Positions 32,115 through 44,617 are shown, numbered from the stretch's first letter. The stretch: 64,000 nucleotides of DNA from Pinus tabuliformis (GCA_031772625.1 CM062817.1:891670184-891734183), one strand, 5' to 3'. Numbers and translations are program-made. The notes: generated by a model from the sequence alone, not told the origin.

Positions 32115-33600
32115 ACAAGCTTCCTGTAAAGGGTAGCCTCCACTTCCTCACCTGAAGTGGCATCCTCTTTCATGTAGTTACCTAGTAGAGGAGTGTCCAT
32201 AGGTTTTCTACTCTCCATGTAGAACTTGTTTAGTATCAAATTGGCATACTTTCCCTGAGAGACAAACAATTCCCCATCTCCTTGGCACACTTCCAAACCA
32301 AGGAAATAATGCATTGGTCCCATGTCCTTCATCTCAAACTCTCTTTACAAGGTTATCCTTGCAAGATACGATCAAATTCCCATCACTAGTAAGGATCAAG
32401 TGATCGAAATACAACATACTAATCAATAATTTACCTTCTACCACAATGTGATAAAGGTTTGCATCTACTTCACTTTTGGTGAAGCCCAAACTGGTGAGAT
32501 AGCTATCATTCCTTGTATACCAAGCACGGGGTGCTTTCTTGAGCCCATACAACACTCACTTGAGTCTGCACACATGAACCTCTCTTTATAAATTCTCAAA
32601 CCCATCTGGCTTATTAATATACACCTCCTCCTCAATAACTCCATTGAGGAATGCTATATTCACATTCATTAGGTGGATCTTCTAGCCCATCTGCACTGAC
32701 AATGCTAGAATTGACCTGATGGATGAGTAAATTTCTACTGGAGTAAAGGTATCCTCATAACAAATTCCCTCCATCTGAGAGAACCCATTGGACATAGATC
32801 TAGCCTTGTGTTTCTCTAAGCTCCCATCTGCTACATGCTATACCTCGTAAAGCCATCTCGAACCAACCACTGTTTTGTCTACTAGTATTCGGACCGCTTT
32901 CCAAACACTTTTTTTGACAATGGAATCATATTCCTCTACCGTAGCATCAACCCATACAGGTTTATCTTCACTTCCTCGAATGAGGATGGCTCTATCTCTA
33001 TCATATCACTCATTAGATCTATGTAGCCAATGTACCCATATGGTGACCTCCTCTGCCTGCGTTGTGATGTGGGTGATCCCACATTCTCTCTAACATCCTG
33101 TAGTAATATATCAGCTTCCATGGTCTGCTTCCTTCCTTCTCTGGATGCCTCTACTTGATTGGATGTCTCCACTCTCTCCTTTGCTTGTGGTTGCTCCACA
33201 ACTTCCTGAGGCTCTCCCTTTGGAGCCAAAAGCTCCTGATCAAGCTGCAACTGAAACTCCCTATCAAGGGAACACCTCATTGTATTCTCCTCATCAAACT
33301 TCACATCCTGTCTGATCACTGTCTTCTCGAGGGATGGAAAGTACACCTGATAATTGTTAGGTGTATTAGTGTACCCCAAAAATATGACCAACTCTGTTGT
33401 CAGCTCTAGATTTTTCCTTACTTCCTTGGAAACATGATAGTAAACTGATGATCCAAATATCCTGAAATGTGACACATTTGGTTTCTTCCCTGAAAAAGAT
33501 TCCTCTAGTGTACGCATGCCAAGAATCCTATGAGGACTCCTGTTCTACAAATAGACCGCTGTGTTGCATGCTTAAGCCCACAAGTGTAGAGGTAGGCTTT
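32115..33600 (-). pseudogene. pol: Element A: copia integrase C-terminus and RT, broken
   Basis: Upstream half of element A's pol, cut off from 6985-7634 by element B. On the minus strand it has an integrase tail (SGKKPNVSHFRIFGSSVYYH, frame 33517-32936) preceded by TAVYL, a stop, and NRSPHRILGM. RT follows, with AFLNGVIEEEVYINKPDGF, VLYGLKKAPRAWYTRNDS, and LYFDHLILT where YVDD is expected, so a catalytic Asp is lost. Then come MHYFLGLEVCQGDGELFVS and ATLYRKL, where B has inserted. Stops and frameshifts are frequent. The match stops abruptly at about 33600. The rest of integrase, gag and the 5' LTR are missing. Confidence 0.85.
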
Positions 33601-35456
33601 GGTCGTGATTTCATCCTAATGTGGTTTAATTGCAGGAAAAAGAAGAATTTTTGAGGCAATTACTATGTAGGGGATTGATGGAGACAACCAAGAAAGAATC
33701 TAGGGGGTTTGTCCACCTCCTTAACTTCCTAACTCGGCTTGGGATCACAACATCCTCTCTCACCAATTCGAATTCATTGGCAGTCAGGTGACTCCTAGTA
33801 AAAGTGAAGCTCAAGAGGAACAAGATCCACCATTTCCAAGATCAACGAGGGAATCAATCCTACTTTCAAGGGATCTACTGTTAAATTCCCTTTTGTATAA
33901 ATAAACAAGAAGAAAAGCTCACAAGGATTCAAAGGTTTTGTTAGCTAGGTGTAGTTATTGAGCTTGAAGCTTGACATTGTCACTTTGAACTTTTATGTGA
34001 TGTATGATACCTTTACTTTTTGATAATGAGAAGTTGGATTTTAGCTGCATCTGAGTTAGTTTCAGAGGGATGAGACCCTTGGGTTTGGGTCTAACCTAGA
34101 GGATTTGGTCCCTCTTTTTGTACTTATGTTTTGTTCTTTATTCCAAGAAGTTCATAGTTTCTTTCATTTCAGTAGAGATTAAGCTATAAAAACTTGTGGT
34201 TGTAAGCCTCTAGATCACCTCTCTTGTGGGAGAATGAGTGGAAGGATTCACAACCTTAGTCCAAAAATATTGTGTTTATGATTTCTTGGAAATAGATGAA
34301 TGCTAGTTGTTCTGCTTTACATTTTCTTTCTGTAGATTAGAAGTCAATTTAGTGATTAGATTAGTGTTATGACATAAAATAGATGTTATTTAAATTCAAC
34401 TCATCTTTTCCTTCAAAGGTTATGTCATCTTGTTAATGATTAATGGATGTATGCATGTGATTGATTGTAGGATTATGTTGATCTGTATGGAAGGGCACCT
34501 TTACCACTTCCATCTTGGACTCCTTCATCTTCTCTTTCCACCTTCAATTTTGTCCCAAAACTCTGTTTCCATAAGTCATTTTGCCTAGTGAACTTAGGAC
34601 ACCGTGAGCATTCATCCTAGTGAAAGAAAAACCTATGAGAGGTCCTGATCTTGGCTAGGGGGCTCAACCCAAACTCCCTTCATCTTCTTCAACTTCCATA
34701 CACCTCTCCATACCCTCAAGACATCATTTTCACCCTCAAAATCCACTCGGAACCCATCCTTTAGCATTACATGACCTCTTGTAGTAGCCACTTGTAGCAA
34801 GCATGTAGCACCATGTTTATTCACCAGTTTTCATCCCCACTTCAATTTTAGCTAATTCAAGATGAATAATGACCCCTAACTATGATTCAATGATCAAGGA
34901 AAGCTCATAGGCCACTCCAACCAGTCCTTTTATTCACTGCAAAACATATTAGAATCAACTTTTTTAATCACAAGTATGATGCAAGTAGGCTACTGATTTT
35001 CAAGCAAGTGTGAAATAGGTAGATGAAATGTGCAATTATGATTGGTAGTTTTATGAATTATTCAAGATAAAATTGCTTCCTTTCTACAAGTAGATTTGGT
35101 ATTTTTATGAATTTTGCAAGGTAAAACAAATTTCTTTCTGCAAGTAGATTAGCCCTTGTCCTTTCATGAATTGATTAATTAGCATTTACAAGTTGAGTAA
35201 ATGGAATTTCCACTTTCATAGCTAGAATTAGTTTTCAATTGTACCTTCATCAACAACATTTCATTTTAATTCAGTAGGAGGAATGGTCTCTGAGCACTTT
35301 CATCAAATGTCATGATTGAGGGTGGCATGAGTAGAATCTAATCTATTGTGAATATAGCACTCTCAACTCGAAGTTTGTACGAACCCCAGGTTGATAATTT
35401 GAGTTGAGGATCCCTTGGGAGTTGTAACATTCTTGGTACAATACCAGGGCTCACCA
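33600..35456 (+). repeat. Element E 5' LTR, left edge approximate
   Basis: The last 120 bp (for example AAGTTTGTACGAACCCCAGG and GGGAGTTGTAACATTCTTGG) match the end of F's LTRs (inverted, 48765-48890 and 62655-62780), and a primer site follows at once. The rest shows no clear match to F, and no second copy is in the window, so the start is uncertain. Non-coding; stretches with TATAAAAAC near 34185 could be promoter-like. Confidence 0.55.
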
Positions 35457-35480
35457 TTTTTTGGCGCCTTTGCTGGGGAG
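35457..35480 (+). promoter_or_regulatory. Element E primer binding site
   Basis: TTTTTTGGCGCCTTTGCTGG resembles the TTGGCGCCGTTGCCGGGGA primer region typical of Athila-type elements. Confidence 0.75.
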
Positions 35481-35545
35481 ACGTCTAAGTAGATGTTGTT
35501 TATGCTTATGCATTGTTTTCTATTTAGCATACTGTTTTTGAAAAA

Positions 35546-35551
35546 GTGAAA

Positions 35552-35634
<83 letters not shown>

Positions 35635-35685
35635 CTATATATATATATATCTACATATATCTATATATATATATATATATCTCTT
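35546..35685. repeat. Microsatellite (AAAT)n followed by (TA)n
   Basis: About 15 AAAT units are followed by interrupted TA/CTATATA repeats, in the leader between primer site and gag of element E. Confidence 0.95.
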
Positions 35686-35687
35686 TC

Positions 35688-36697
35688 ATGCCTCGTAGGA
35701 GTAGGGATAATCAAGGAAAATTATTACCAAAAACCCCCACACCCTCAAACAATCAACCTTCACTCTTCTTCAATGACTGTGAGTTTCCCTCTCTAACTAT
35801 AGGGGAGTTAGAAGACCCTCTAGGTGAGCAAACTATTTTTTTTGAAGAACATATTGGGGAAGATGAAGAACCCACTTCACCTACCCAAACTATGGCTGAA
35901 AATATGGACATTGAGGTTTTACATATCAGAGAGACCAATGGAGAGGCTAGAATGAAGAATATAAGCCCTACTTCCCTTCCAAACTTCCATGGCTTAACCA
36001 CTGAGGATCTTCACACCATCATGTTTTAATTTTATGTTGTTGGTAGGACCTATGAGTATGCCTATTATGAGAAAAAGTTGAAACCTCTACCCTTAAGGAT
36101 GCATCCTTGTGCTAGTTTATGGGTTTTCCTAGGGGTAACATCACTACCTGGGCCCAAATGAAACATGCCTTCAATAGCAAGTACATGGAATACTGTAGGT
36201 CCAAAGAAAACAAGGAAGAAATCTTTAGGATGGCTCTTGGACCTGATGAATCCCTAGAAGACTATGAGGAGAGATTTCAACTTAGTTACAGGAGGGCCAA
36301 CTGTACCCTTGATCCTGAGTCACTGAAGTTAGTTCTTCTTCGAGGGATTAGGGAGGATATGCTGGAAACCCTCAACATACTGTCTGGATGAAATATCTAT
36401 CAATTATCCTATGATGACATCAAAACTATATTCAAGAATCACTCTAGGGATACCAGGAAGAATGGTAGGGCTAGTCAAGGCTTGGTCAATTCCTCTCCCT
36501 CCACAACATGCATCAAGAATTATATATGGAACATGTTGGAGGACATAAAGAGTGAAATGCTACATACATTTGCATTGCAAATGGATACCATGAAAATCAA
36601 AAGAAAGCAAGAGGAAGCAAAAAGGGCACTAGCTATTTTCTGCCCTAGATGCACCAAAAGACATCATAGGAATGAATGCCCAATAAATTTCATATAA
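35688..36697 (+). pseudogene. gag: Element E gag
   Basis: N-terminal frame 35688-36029 has acidic ELEDPLGEQTIFFEEHIGED and ISPTSLPNFHGLTTEDLHT, then a stop. The same frame continues with GRTYEYAYYEKKLKPLPLRM, then shifts to 36119-36391 with NITTWAQMKHAFNSKYMEY, SLEDYEERFQLSYRRANCT and LKLVLLRGIREDMLETL. After another stop, 36482-36697 has DIKSEMLHTFALQMDTMKIK and a knuckle CPRCTKRHHRNEC. This is a Retrotrans_gag-type capsid domain with a nucleic-acid-binding knuckle. It matches element F's gag. A proline-rich, poorly conserved linker (36700-37400) follows. Confidence 0.85.
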
Positions 36698-37401
36698 GTC
36701 TGCCTATTCTATGAATAAAATAATGCAAATGCCCTTATTTTCTAGGATTAAAAACTGTATACCAAGGGGAAAAAGGTGGGCTAGAGCAACTTTGTCTCAT
36801 TAATCGAAGAAGGCCTCAAGGACTTCGACCATATCAACAAGGCATGCAAGGTGCACACTACTCTTATTACAATCCAAATTAGAATGCACCTTTGCAACCT
36901 TGGTACTATTCCACTCATCCATCATGCTCCATACATCCTTCTTGGTCTTATGATACCGCATATCCTCCTCAACTTGTCAACCATCCTTTTCAGCCATATC
37001 CACCCCAATCTTCTCAATGGGGCAACCCATCATAAGGGTGGAGGCCTCAAGTCAACCAACCTCCCTCTTTATTGCCTCCACCCCAACCTCAAGCACAAAT
37101 CACTCCTCCTACTCCACTTAAGAAACCTCAAATGCCTGCTCAACCCAATCTGATCTCCAACAACAAGCAAGCACAACAGGTCTATAGTGGAGAGACATCA
37201 TATCCTGCTTATGTTGTGGAAATCCAGGAGATGAACCTTCGGTCTAGGAGAGTGCTCCCAGATAACCACCCACCTTCTCCAAATGAAGAGTTTGAAGGAG
37301 AGAAGGAAGGAAGTGTTCCTCAAGTCAATCTACCTCCTTTTATTGAGAGGTTGATCCACCCTAGCCAACACACCCCATAAGAGGTTGAAGTTCTGGGAGA
37401 T

Positions 37402-37987
37402 TTGAAGAATTTGTTTGTTAAGATTCCCCTTCTCCAGGCCATTAAATATGTTCACATATATAATAAGATTATCAAGGATAAATGTTTCAAAAATCTCTGG
37501 AGAAGAAAAAGGGACACCCCCACCATAAATTTTGTTGGAAAACTATCTGATTTGATGCTTGGTAGGGTGATGTTCCCAAAATATCTAGATCCTGGAAGCA
37601 TTATAGTAGATGTGTACATTGATGGCCCTATAATCCTTAATACCCTAATTGATATTGGGGCAGCAATAAATTTAATGACTAAGGAAACCATGCTCAAGCT
37701 AAATCTCCAAGGGGCTTTGAGGAAGACCACCATAGTGTTGGAGCTCGCAGACAAATCCACAGTAGCTCCTAAGGGAGTTGTATGTTATGGTCTCCATTGA
37801 CTCTTGGGAATATCATACTGATTTCCTGGTTCTCCATCCCAAAAATAATTTTAATATCTATCCTCTCATCTTAGGAAGACCGTGGTTGGTCACTGTTAAT
37901 GCCTACATTAGTTATAGCATGACCATTAAGAATGAACATTTATCAAAAGAACTGGTACTGTATACTCCTGCTCAACCTTTTATTTAG
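37402..37987 (+). pseudogene. pol: Element E aspartic protease
   Basis: The frame 37402-37800 has LSDLMLGRVMFPKYLDPGSI, the active-site block LIDIGAAINLMTKETMLKL (family form D-L-G-A; here DIG), and LELADKSTVAPKGVV. The next frame (37778-37987) has WEYHTDFLVLHPKNNFN and YPLILGRPWLVTVNAYI, the C-terminal flap region. One frameshift lies near 37790. The protease cuts gag-pol. The upstream part has CFKNLWRRKRDTPTINFVGK, as in F. Confidence 0.85.
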
Positions 37988-37989
37988 CA

Positions 37990-39094
37990 TGCCTTACCCT
38001 TGTGGTTAGAAGAGGAGGAAGAAGATGAATTGTATCACACCACCCCTACCCAATCTGCACTCTAGATACTATTACAGGCTGGGGGAAACCTGATGAAGAT
38101 GACCTCATTGACCATATCCTTCAAAACCAACCTCCCATTGCCATACCAATCGATGAGTTGATGAAAGAATATGAGAGTAGTCCTTGGACTGAATTATGAC
38201 CTATTGACTCAAGTCCAGAACATGTCAAGATTGTAGAGTTTGGCCCATCCAAAACCTTAAATATCAACCCTTCTCTCTCGGCCAAACAGGAAGAACAATT
38301 GTGCAATGTGCTGAGGCAACACTTGAATGTTTTTTCCTGGGATTATAAGGAAATGAAAGGTGCGCATCCCTCAGTTTGTACCCATCATATTTAAATCAAG
38401 GAGGGATGTAATACTATGCACCAACCCCAGGGAAGGATGAACCCAAATCTTAAGGACATTGTGAAAGAAAAACTACAAAATCTACTGGATGCAAGGTTCA
38501 TATACCCCATTTTAGATAGCGAGTGGGTGTCACCTCTTGGTTTAGTTCCCAAGAAGAATAACCTTCATTGACCAAGTCCTAGATGGCCTTACAGGGAAGA
38601 AATTCTTCTCCTTCCTGGATGGATATAGTGGATACAACCAAATCCAGATCAGCCCTGAAGACCAAGATAAGACCACATTCACATGTACTTGGGGTACCTT
38701 TACTTATAGAGTTCTTCCATTTGGTTTGTGCAATGCCCCTGTTACTTTCCAGAGGGAATTTTAGATTATTTTTGCTGAAATTGTTTATGACTCTGTAGAA
38801 ATATGCATGGATGATTTCACTCCTTATAGATGTGACTTCCATGAAGTTCTCTCTAATCTGTGCAAGGCCTTGAAGAAAAGTATTGAAATTAATCTTTCTC
38901 AGGTTGAGAAATGTGAGTTCTTGATGAATGAGGAGGTTTTCCTTTGCCATTCCATATCCAAGGAAGGGATATAGGTTGACCCAAACAAAATTTCCATCAT
39001 CAAAAGGGTCCCTACCCCTCAAAAGCAAAGGGATGTCAGGAGTTTCTTGGGACTAACTGGGTACTGTAGGAGATTGATAAAATAATTTAGTAAA
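37990..39094 (+). pseudogene. pol: Element E reverse transcriptase with internal deletion
   Basis: Plus-strand pieces: LRQHLNVFSWDYKEMKGAHP, MNPNLKDIVKEKLQNLLDAR, SEWVSPLGLVPKKN. A deletion then removes about 70-75 bp, the block that in F reads NGKWRICVDCRELNKATKK. Next come FIDQVLDGLTGKKFFSFLDG, YSGYNQIQISPEDQDKTTFT, PFGLCNAPVTFQREF, then ICMDDFTPYRCDF where the catalytic DD sits, and DVRSFLGLTGYCRRLIK. Several stops are present. The missing block includes an RT core motif, so this copy cannot be active. Confidence 0.85.
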
Positions 39095-39606
39095 GTGGCT
39101 TCAACTTTGTTTGGGTTATTGGCCAAAGGTTCAGATTTCTATTGGACTAGCAATTATCAAGAGACCTTTGAAGTGTTAAAAAAAAAATTGACCACTACAC
39201 CCATCCTTAGGGGTCTCAACTGTGCATTGCCCTTCCATATCCACGCTGATGCATCAGATAAAGCTATGGGGGAAGCCTTAGGACAAGTAGAGGATAATTT
39301 GCCTTATGTTATCTATTTCATTAGTAATAATTTGTATAAATATGAGTTGAATTACACTATCATTGAAAAATAACTCTTAGCTATTTTACATTTTTTAAAC
39401 AAATTCAGGCACTATATCACTGAGTATCAAAATTTTGTTCTTACTGATCATGCAACCATTAAATATTTGATGAATAAGCTTGATGTTAATGCTAGGATAA
39501 TTATATGGTTGTTATTATTACAACAATTTAATTTGACTATTATTGACAAACCAAGGAAAGAAAATGTGGTTGCAATTTTTTTGTCCAAATTAAACTTTCC
39601 TACAGG
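39095..39606 (+). pseudogene. pol: Element E RNase H
   Basis: The frame 39095-39373 has FEVLKKKLTTTPILRGLNCA, FHIHADASDKAMGEALGQ and YVIYFISNNLYKYELNYTII, ending in a stop. It resumes as LLAILHFLNKFRHYITEYQN, VLTDHATIKYLMNKLDVNAR and LLLLQQFNLTIIDKPRKEN. This is the gypsy RT-linked RNase H, with the expected DAS(D) start and (T)DH block. Confidence 0.85.
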
Positions 39607-40930
39607 TAATGAGGAGATGGTGGATGATCAACTGCTAGATGAACACCTCTTTTCCATTTTGACGCTTTATCCTTGGTTTGGTGACATAGCCAACTACTTG
39701 GTTGCTGGGAGGTTCCCTCCTAATCTATCATCTAGAAAGAAAAGCAAGACTGTAAGAAAAAAATCTCCTTTCACTTGGATTGGGGGAAATATTTTTAGAT
39801 TGGGACCAAAACAGATCTTGAGGAGATGTGTAAGAGAAGAGGAGGTATTTAAAATCCTCTCATCATGTCATAATGGAACTTGTGGAGGTTATTTTTCTTC
39901 TAAAAGTAAAACCTTTAAATTTTTACAGGTTGGTTACTATTGGCCCACTTTATGTCAAGATACAAGGACATACACTGCTATATGTGTTCAATGCCAAAGG
40001 ATGGAAAAACCCAGAACCATGGATAAAATACCCCTACAACCTCATGTGGCCTTAGAGCCATTTGACAAGTGGGGCATGGATTTCATTGGGCCAATTTATC
40101 CACCATCAGGACAAAAGAGGTACATCATTGTGTGCACTAATTTCTTGACAAAGTGGGTTGAGAAAAAGACAGTTAAAGTAGTAAATGAGAAGAAAGTCGT
40201 TAATTTTTTAAGAGAAAACATCCTCTACAAGTTTGGGTTTCCAAGGAAGGTAGTCATAGATCAAGGAGCACAATTCACATCAAATTTGATTGAAGATCTC
40301 ATGAGGCAACACCATATCAAGCACAAGACATCCATTTTCTGTCACCCTCAAGCAAATGGGCAAGTAGAGGTAAAAAATAGAGCATTAGAGAGCATCCTCA
40401 CCAAGGTTGTTAGCAATAACATGAAAGATTGGGCAAAGAGGCTAGTAGAGGCCACTTAGGCCTACAACACCACTTGGAAAACAACCATTGGGTTCACTTC
40501 ATATGAATTGGTTTATGGGAAGAAGGATTTGCTTTCTATTTATTTTTAATATAACACTTTGAGAATGAAAACTCAGTTGGACTTAGACTTCACTACAAAA
40601 AAGCGAGAAAGGATGCTCCAACTTAATGGCTTAGATGTGTTCAGAATGCAATCTATCCTACACACTGAAGTCATACAATTGTAAAGGAAGGTCTGACATG
40701 AAAAGTATACCAAGGAAAATAATTTTCAAGAAGGGGATTGGGCCCTGTTATATGATTCTAGGTTCAAATATTTCAAAGGGAAGCTAATGAAAAGATGGTT
40801 GGGTCCATACTTAGTAGAAGAGTTTCATGAAAATGGATCTGTCCATATTAGAAACATTGATGAGGAAGGCATTCTCTTAATTGTAAATGGTTATAGGTTG
40901 AAGCTATATATAAGACCTCTGTCCAAGGAA
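39607..40930 (+). pseudogene. pol: Element E integrase
   Basis: The frame is open to 40459, then has stops. The zinc-binding region is EEEVFKILSSCHNGTCGGYF and TAICVQCQRM; the first His has changed to Ser or lies in SCHNG, so HHCC is uncertain. The catalytic core has WGMDFIGPIYPPSGQKRYII, KVVIDQGAQFTSNLIEDLM and FCHPQANGQVEVKNRALES. The three acidic positions appear to be D, D and E. The C-terminal part after the stop at 40458 has TIGFTSYELVYGKKD-like sequence and then KWLGPYLVEEFHENG-like sequence (near 40790-40840), broken by stops. Confidence 0.85.
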
Positions 40931-41034
40931 TAATTTATCAATTTAGTTAGCAAAGAATTAAATGTGGTTGGGAGTTTCATAGCTTCCAGTCCACAACATT
41001 CCTATAAATAATAATAAAAATAATAATAACAAGT

Positions 41035-41215
41035 CCTGGATGAAAACCTCTATGAGGAATCTGAGGCCAACTCTAGGGTTGAAAACCTCTCTGAGACAAC
41101 CAAGGAGGAAAGATAAAGAGAGAAAATAATAATAAAGATCCCTAGGTGAAAACCTTCTCTGAGGAACCTAGGGAAGGCATGCGGGTTGAAAACCTCCTCA
41201 AAGGAAACTTGTTTG
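41035..41215 (+). repeat. Array of four GAAAACCTC...GAGG motifs after pol of element E
   Basis: TGAAAACCTCTATGAGGAAT (41040), TTGAAAACCTCTCTGAGACA (41078), GTGAAAACCTTCTCTGAGGA (41142) and TTGAAAACCTCCTCAAAGGA (41184). Four related copies lie at the matching place in element F (55125-55290, minus strand). Confidence 0.75.
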
Positions 41216-42985
41216 TCTAAAAAAAAAAAAAAAAAGGAAAAGAAGAACACAAGGTAGAAGATTATACCATGTCTGTTAACCTTTCTCTTATTTTGTAGGA
41301 TTGAACATAGTGGTAGATTTCATGGCCACAAGAAAAAGCCAAGAAGCTCTCATCCATCCTTCCATCCATACACCTGATCTCCATCCTCTCCACTCATATG
41401 ACCATCTCTCTTCACGATCCCATCAACAAGAAATTCAAATTTCACCTCCTAACTGTGATGCTACAGGAAGGACATTTATTGCTATAGGAGGTCCTATAAT
41501 GCTATAGAAGGAGCCTGTGAAGCTACAGGAGGGGGATCCAATGAGGAGAACAAAGCAAAAGACCATGATGCCTCTAGGAAATGATAAAGAGTGTCCTTTA
41601 ATGATTTCCCAACATCCATACATCACCCATCCACTCCATGTCACCAAAAAATTGCTCAAATTTTCCACTTTGTCCTACCTCTAAAGAAAAGCACAAAAGC
41701 CACTATTTTCTATTTAATAGTGTCTGCACTACTCCTTCAGGACTCTAACCCTGTCCTCATGGATTGTCATAATCTCCCTCAACAACATCATGCAAACTGA
41801 AGAATCCAAGGGAGGATCAAAAGACTGCTACAGGAAGAAAAATCTTCATGTAGTAGCTTGTGTAGCCACAACAGAAATCACTAATATTATATTTTTTTCA
41901 CCGCCAAAAGGGATGATGGAGCCTTGTCCGCAAATAGGAAGGGAAAAATCATCCTAAAGAAGGCTTTCCACCAACAAAAACAACTTGGAAATCAAAGAGG
42001 CACCTACACACACACAACAAAATCAATAGTCAAGGTATCATCAAGAATGAAGACATGCATAGGAAACAATTCAAAGGGTCAACTCCCTTGATCATCATGA
42101 TATATGGCCTAGTTCCAACATGCAACCATCTGAAGTTGTTCGATCCACAGGTAGGCTTAGGTATGGCAACCTTCACCTCCTCCCTATGCATAAAATGAAT
42201 AAAATGTGTTTTGAGTGAGAGAGGTGTTTTAATAGGCTGGAGGTGGTCAGTGAAATTGGACACCTTCAGTTAGTAAAATTAAGTTTGAGTTAAGTCATCC
42301 ATGCAATGTGTAAATTTCAACTCAAAACGAAGGGGTGTCATTGAAGAGTGGGGTGACAATCGTGAGAAGAGAGAAATGATTACGGTGAGTGGGGACAACG
42401 GTCCAAAAGAGGAAACTCATGTCAATGCCATGCCACTAGAGTGCTACAAGCTTTTAACAAAAAGAGAATATTATGTGTTGGGATCGACTTCATTTGCACC
42501 ATCACTCATTCCAAAAAATTGGTAGAGGAAGGATGAGCTATTGTATCTGACAACCTAGGGTGCCATTGAAGAGTTTTGAACCCTGTCTGCAAGTGTTATA
42601 GGAGGGTTGAGAGGAGTTACAAGAGGAATTGGGAGGTGAAAAAGGAGTCGCTGTGGCTTGACATTGTCTCAAAATCTTCATGCACACACATAATGTTTTT
42701 GAAAAGAAGTAAGTGACACCCTCCATCCTCATTTCTAAATCCATTTGCATGATAACACTGCTTGAAATTAAGAGCCTTCAACAATCAACTGTTTAGTAGG
42801 AGGTATTTTTGAATTTTTTTGTGGTTAAAAGAAGAGAAAAATAGTTTGGTTGATATCAATTCGAGCACACTTCTCCCTCACTACTATCAAGAAACTGAAC
42901 ACTATTTCACCACTGAGAGTGTTTGATTTTTTTTTAATTCCACACCTACATAACATCAAGGAGGAATAGTAGAAGAAATGAGGGG
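41216..42985 (+). other. Element E spacer between pol and extra ORF
   Basis: No gene is recognised. It contains several CTACAGGA-like motifs (41461, 41481, 41502, 41523, 41828), also frequent in element F. Short frames have no homologue in F at matching positions. Confidence 0.5.
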
Positions 42986-43830
42986 AGGATTTAATAGGAA
43001 AGGACCCTCAGACACCAAGAGAATTCACCAATGCCCTCCCTCTAGTGGATATCTTCAAAAGACACCAATGGTTGTTTTTTTTTTAGTTGCTAAAGGGGTA
43101 TCATGATGATCTTGCTCATGAATTTTCAATGGAATTACATTCTGAAGAGGAATACAATGCCACTACTATTATCATATCGTTAGCCATATCTCATCCCTAC
43201 AACCATAAGCAGAGTGACCACCTTACCTCTAGGAATTAGGTGGAGCAAAGAAGACAAGCAAGTGAGTGTCACAACTAGGAAAAAATTCTTCCTTTCAAAA
43301 GAGAAGCTTGTAGAAGATAAGAATGGAGTGAGAAGAGAAAGCCTACCTTACCCTTGTGATGAGGTAGCGTACCATATCCTCAAATATATATCTTGTGAAG
43401 GGAGATTAAGTGTGGTTTATGCCTACCACTTTAGATTGCTCCATAAGATGAGATTCAAGGCATAATTGCCTCTCCCTCAAAGACTTAGTGTCCCCCATCT
43501 TCTCCTATAGTCAATCATGGAGATGAGTTAGAAGGCGAGGGAAGGAAAACACCATCACTTAGCTCACCATGACCTCATCAAGTTAATAGTGATGGATGAT
43601 TTGATCCACTTGAGGATCCCTGTCTTATGGAAAAAAATTCTGACATGGATAGGGAGACTTGCATAGAAACCTAAGCCATCACACCTAGAGAGACACCAAC
43701 CTCTAGCATTGGAGGTAAATCAGGAAAAACAAAGGAAGAAGAACGAGAAAAAGCAAAGGAGGAAGAGGCAACAAGAAAAAAAGAGGAAGAGAGAAAAACA
43801 AAGGAAAAAGAGGCATCATAGACAAAGGAA
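42986..43830 (+). pseudogene. Element E extra ORF after pol (Athila-type), truncated
   Basis: The clearest frame, 43214-43465, has TTLPLGIRWSKEDKQVSVTT, KKFFLSKEKLVEDKNGVRRE, SLPYPCDEVAYHILKYISCE and GRLSVVYAYHFRLLHKM. Upstream DDLAHEFSMELHSEEEY (near 43110) belongs to it after stops. Downstream, with stops, LIKLIVMDDLIHLRIPV and then a Lys/Glu-rich tail match F's 52943-52607. Function is unknown. Position after integrase is that of Athila env-like genes, and the phrase YISCEGR...YAYH recurs in region G. It stops at 43830, where F continues for about 1.2 kb more. Confidence 0.7.
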
Positions 43831-44497
43831 GTGATGAGTGTTAGAGTCGGTCTGGTCAACCCTCCGTCAGAGATCAAAACTCTTTTTGCATTTCAATTTT
43901 AGGTGTCCCGCTCCATTCACTCAGCTGCATTTCGCTAGGGACATGCCATGATCTGACGGAGAAAGTCATGATACTCATTTTCCCTCATGTCTGGCCCCTG
44001 TTGGCTCAGGTCTTTGTCCATAATCACTGAAATTCATGATAGTCAAGGTCTGGTCATATTACAGGACAAAGTCATCTTTTATGTTTGGGTCTAGGAAATC
44101 ATCAATGCGGTCTTTGAAAAACATGTCCAGAACAAGCCATGTAGGCTAGAGGGAGCCCTTATACAACTATGGTTCCGAAATCTTCATCATCACCTGAAGA
44201 GACATCGACTTTTCTTCAAAACTCTGTTTTGAAGAAAAGTCAAACAAGGTCAACTATGACAAAATTTTCCAAAAAATCGCCAGTTGACTTTTTCAGATGA
44301 AGTCATGGTTTTCATGGCCAAATGCCCAGTCACACAGTCCCCGCAAAGAAATGCCGAAAATTTCATCATGAGAGCCAAAATTTCAAAGAAAAAATGAAAA
44401 GCAGAGTGTTTTAAAGTCAATGAAAAAAAGTGCAAAATACAAACATTAGAAAGTGGGAAATCAAAGAAGAAAAAATCGAACCCAACTGTCCCAAGCC

Positions 44498-44507
44498 TAT
44501 ATATACT
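44498..44507 (+). promoter_or_regulatory. TATA-box-like site in region G
   Basis: CTATATATAC lies in a less biased context, about 1.2 kb before the ORF at 45739. It could be the promoter of an LTR beginning near 43831. This is inference only. Confidence 0.35.
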
Positions 44508-44617
44508 TGTTTTTGCCCAAAACAAAAACCATTTGTGCTTTGGCAAGCTTGGAGAGAAATTACAAAGGTGAGAGAGAAAATTCATGAGGGTTTGAGTGAA
44601 GGAGAGCCGGTTTCCAA

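Larger units (their letters stand above)
33600..43830 (+). mobile_element. Element E: Athila/Tat-type gypsy retrotransposon, 3' end truncated
   Basis: Order: probable LTR, primer site, (AAAT)n and (TA)n run, gag, protease, RT, RNase H, integrase, motif array, spacer, extra ORF. RT before integrase is gypsy order. The PBS and protein motifs match element F closely. No 3' LTR is recognised: the extra ORF ends near 43830, short of F's version, at the junction with region G. The 5' edge against element A is inferred from where copia similarity stops. Confidence 0.75.

Noticed and set aside
33155-33409. Plus-strand 84-residue frame
   Set aside because: It is antisense to the well-supported integrase tail of element A.
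40590-40605. CACTACAAAAAAGC as a second CACTA end
   Set aside because: It falls inside the integrase-region coding sequence of element E and is shared in sense with the protein pattern of element F.
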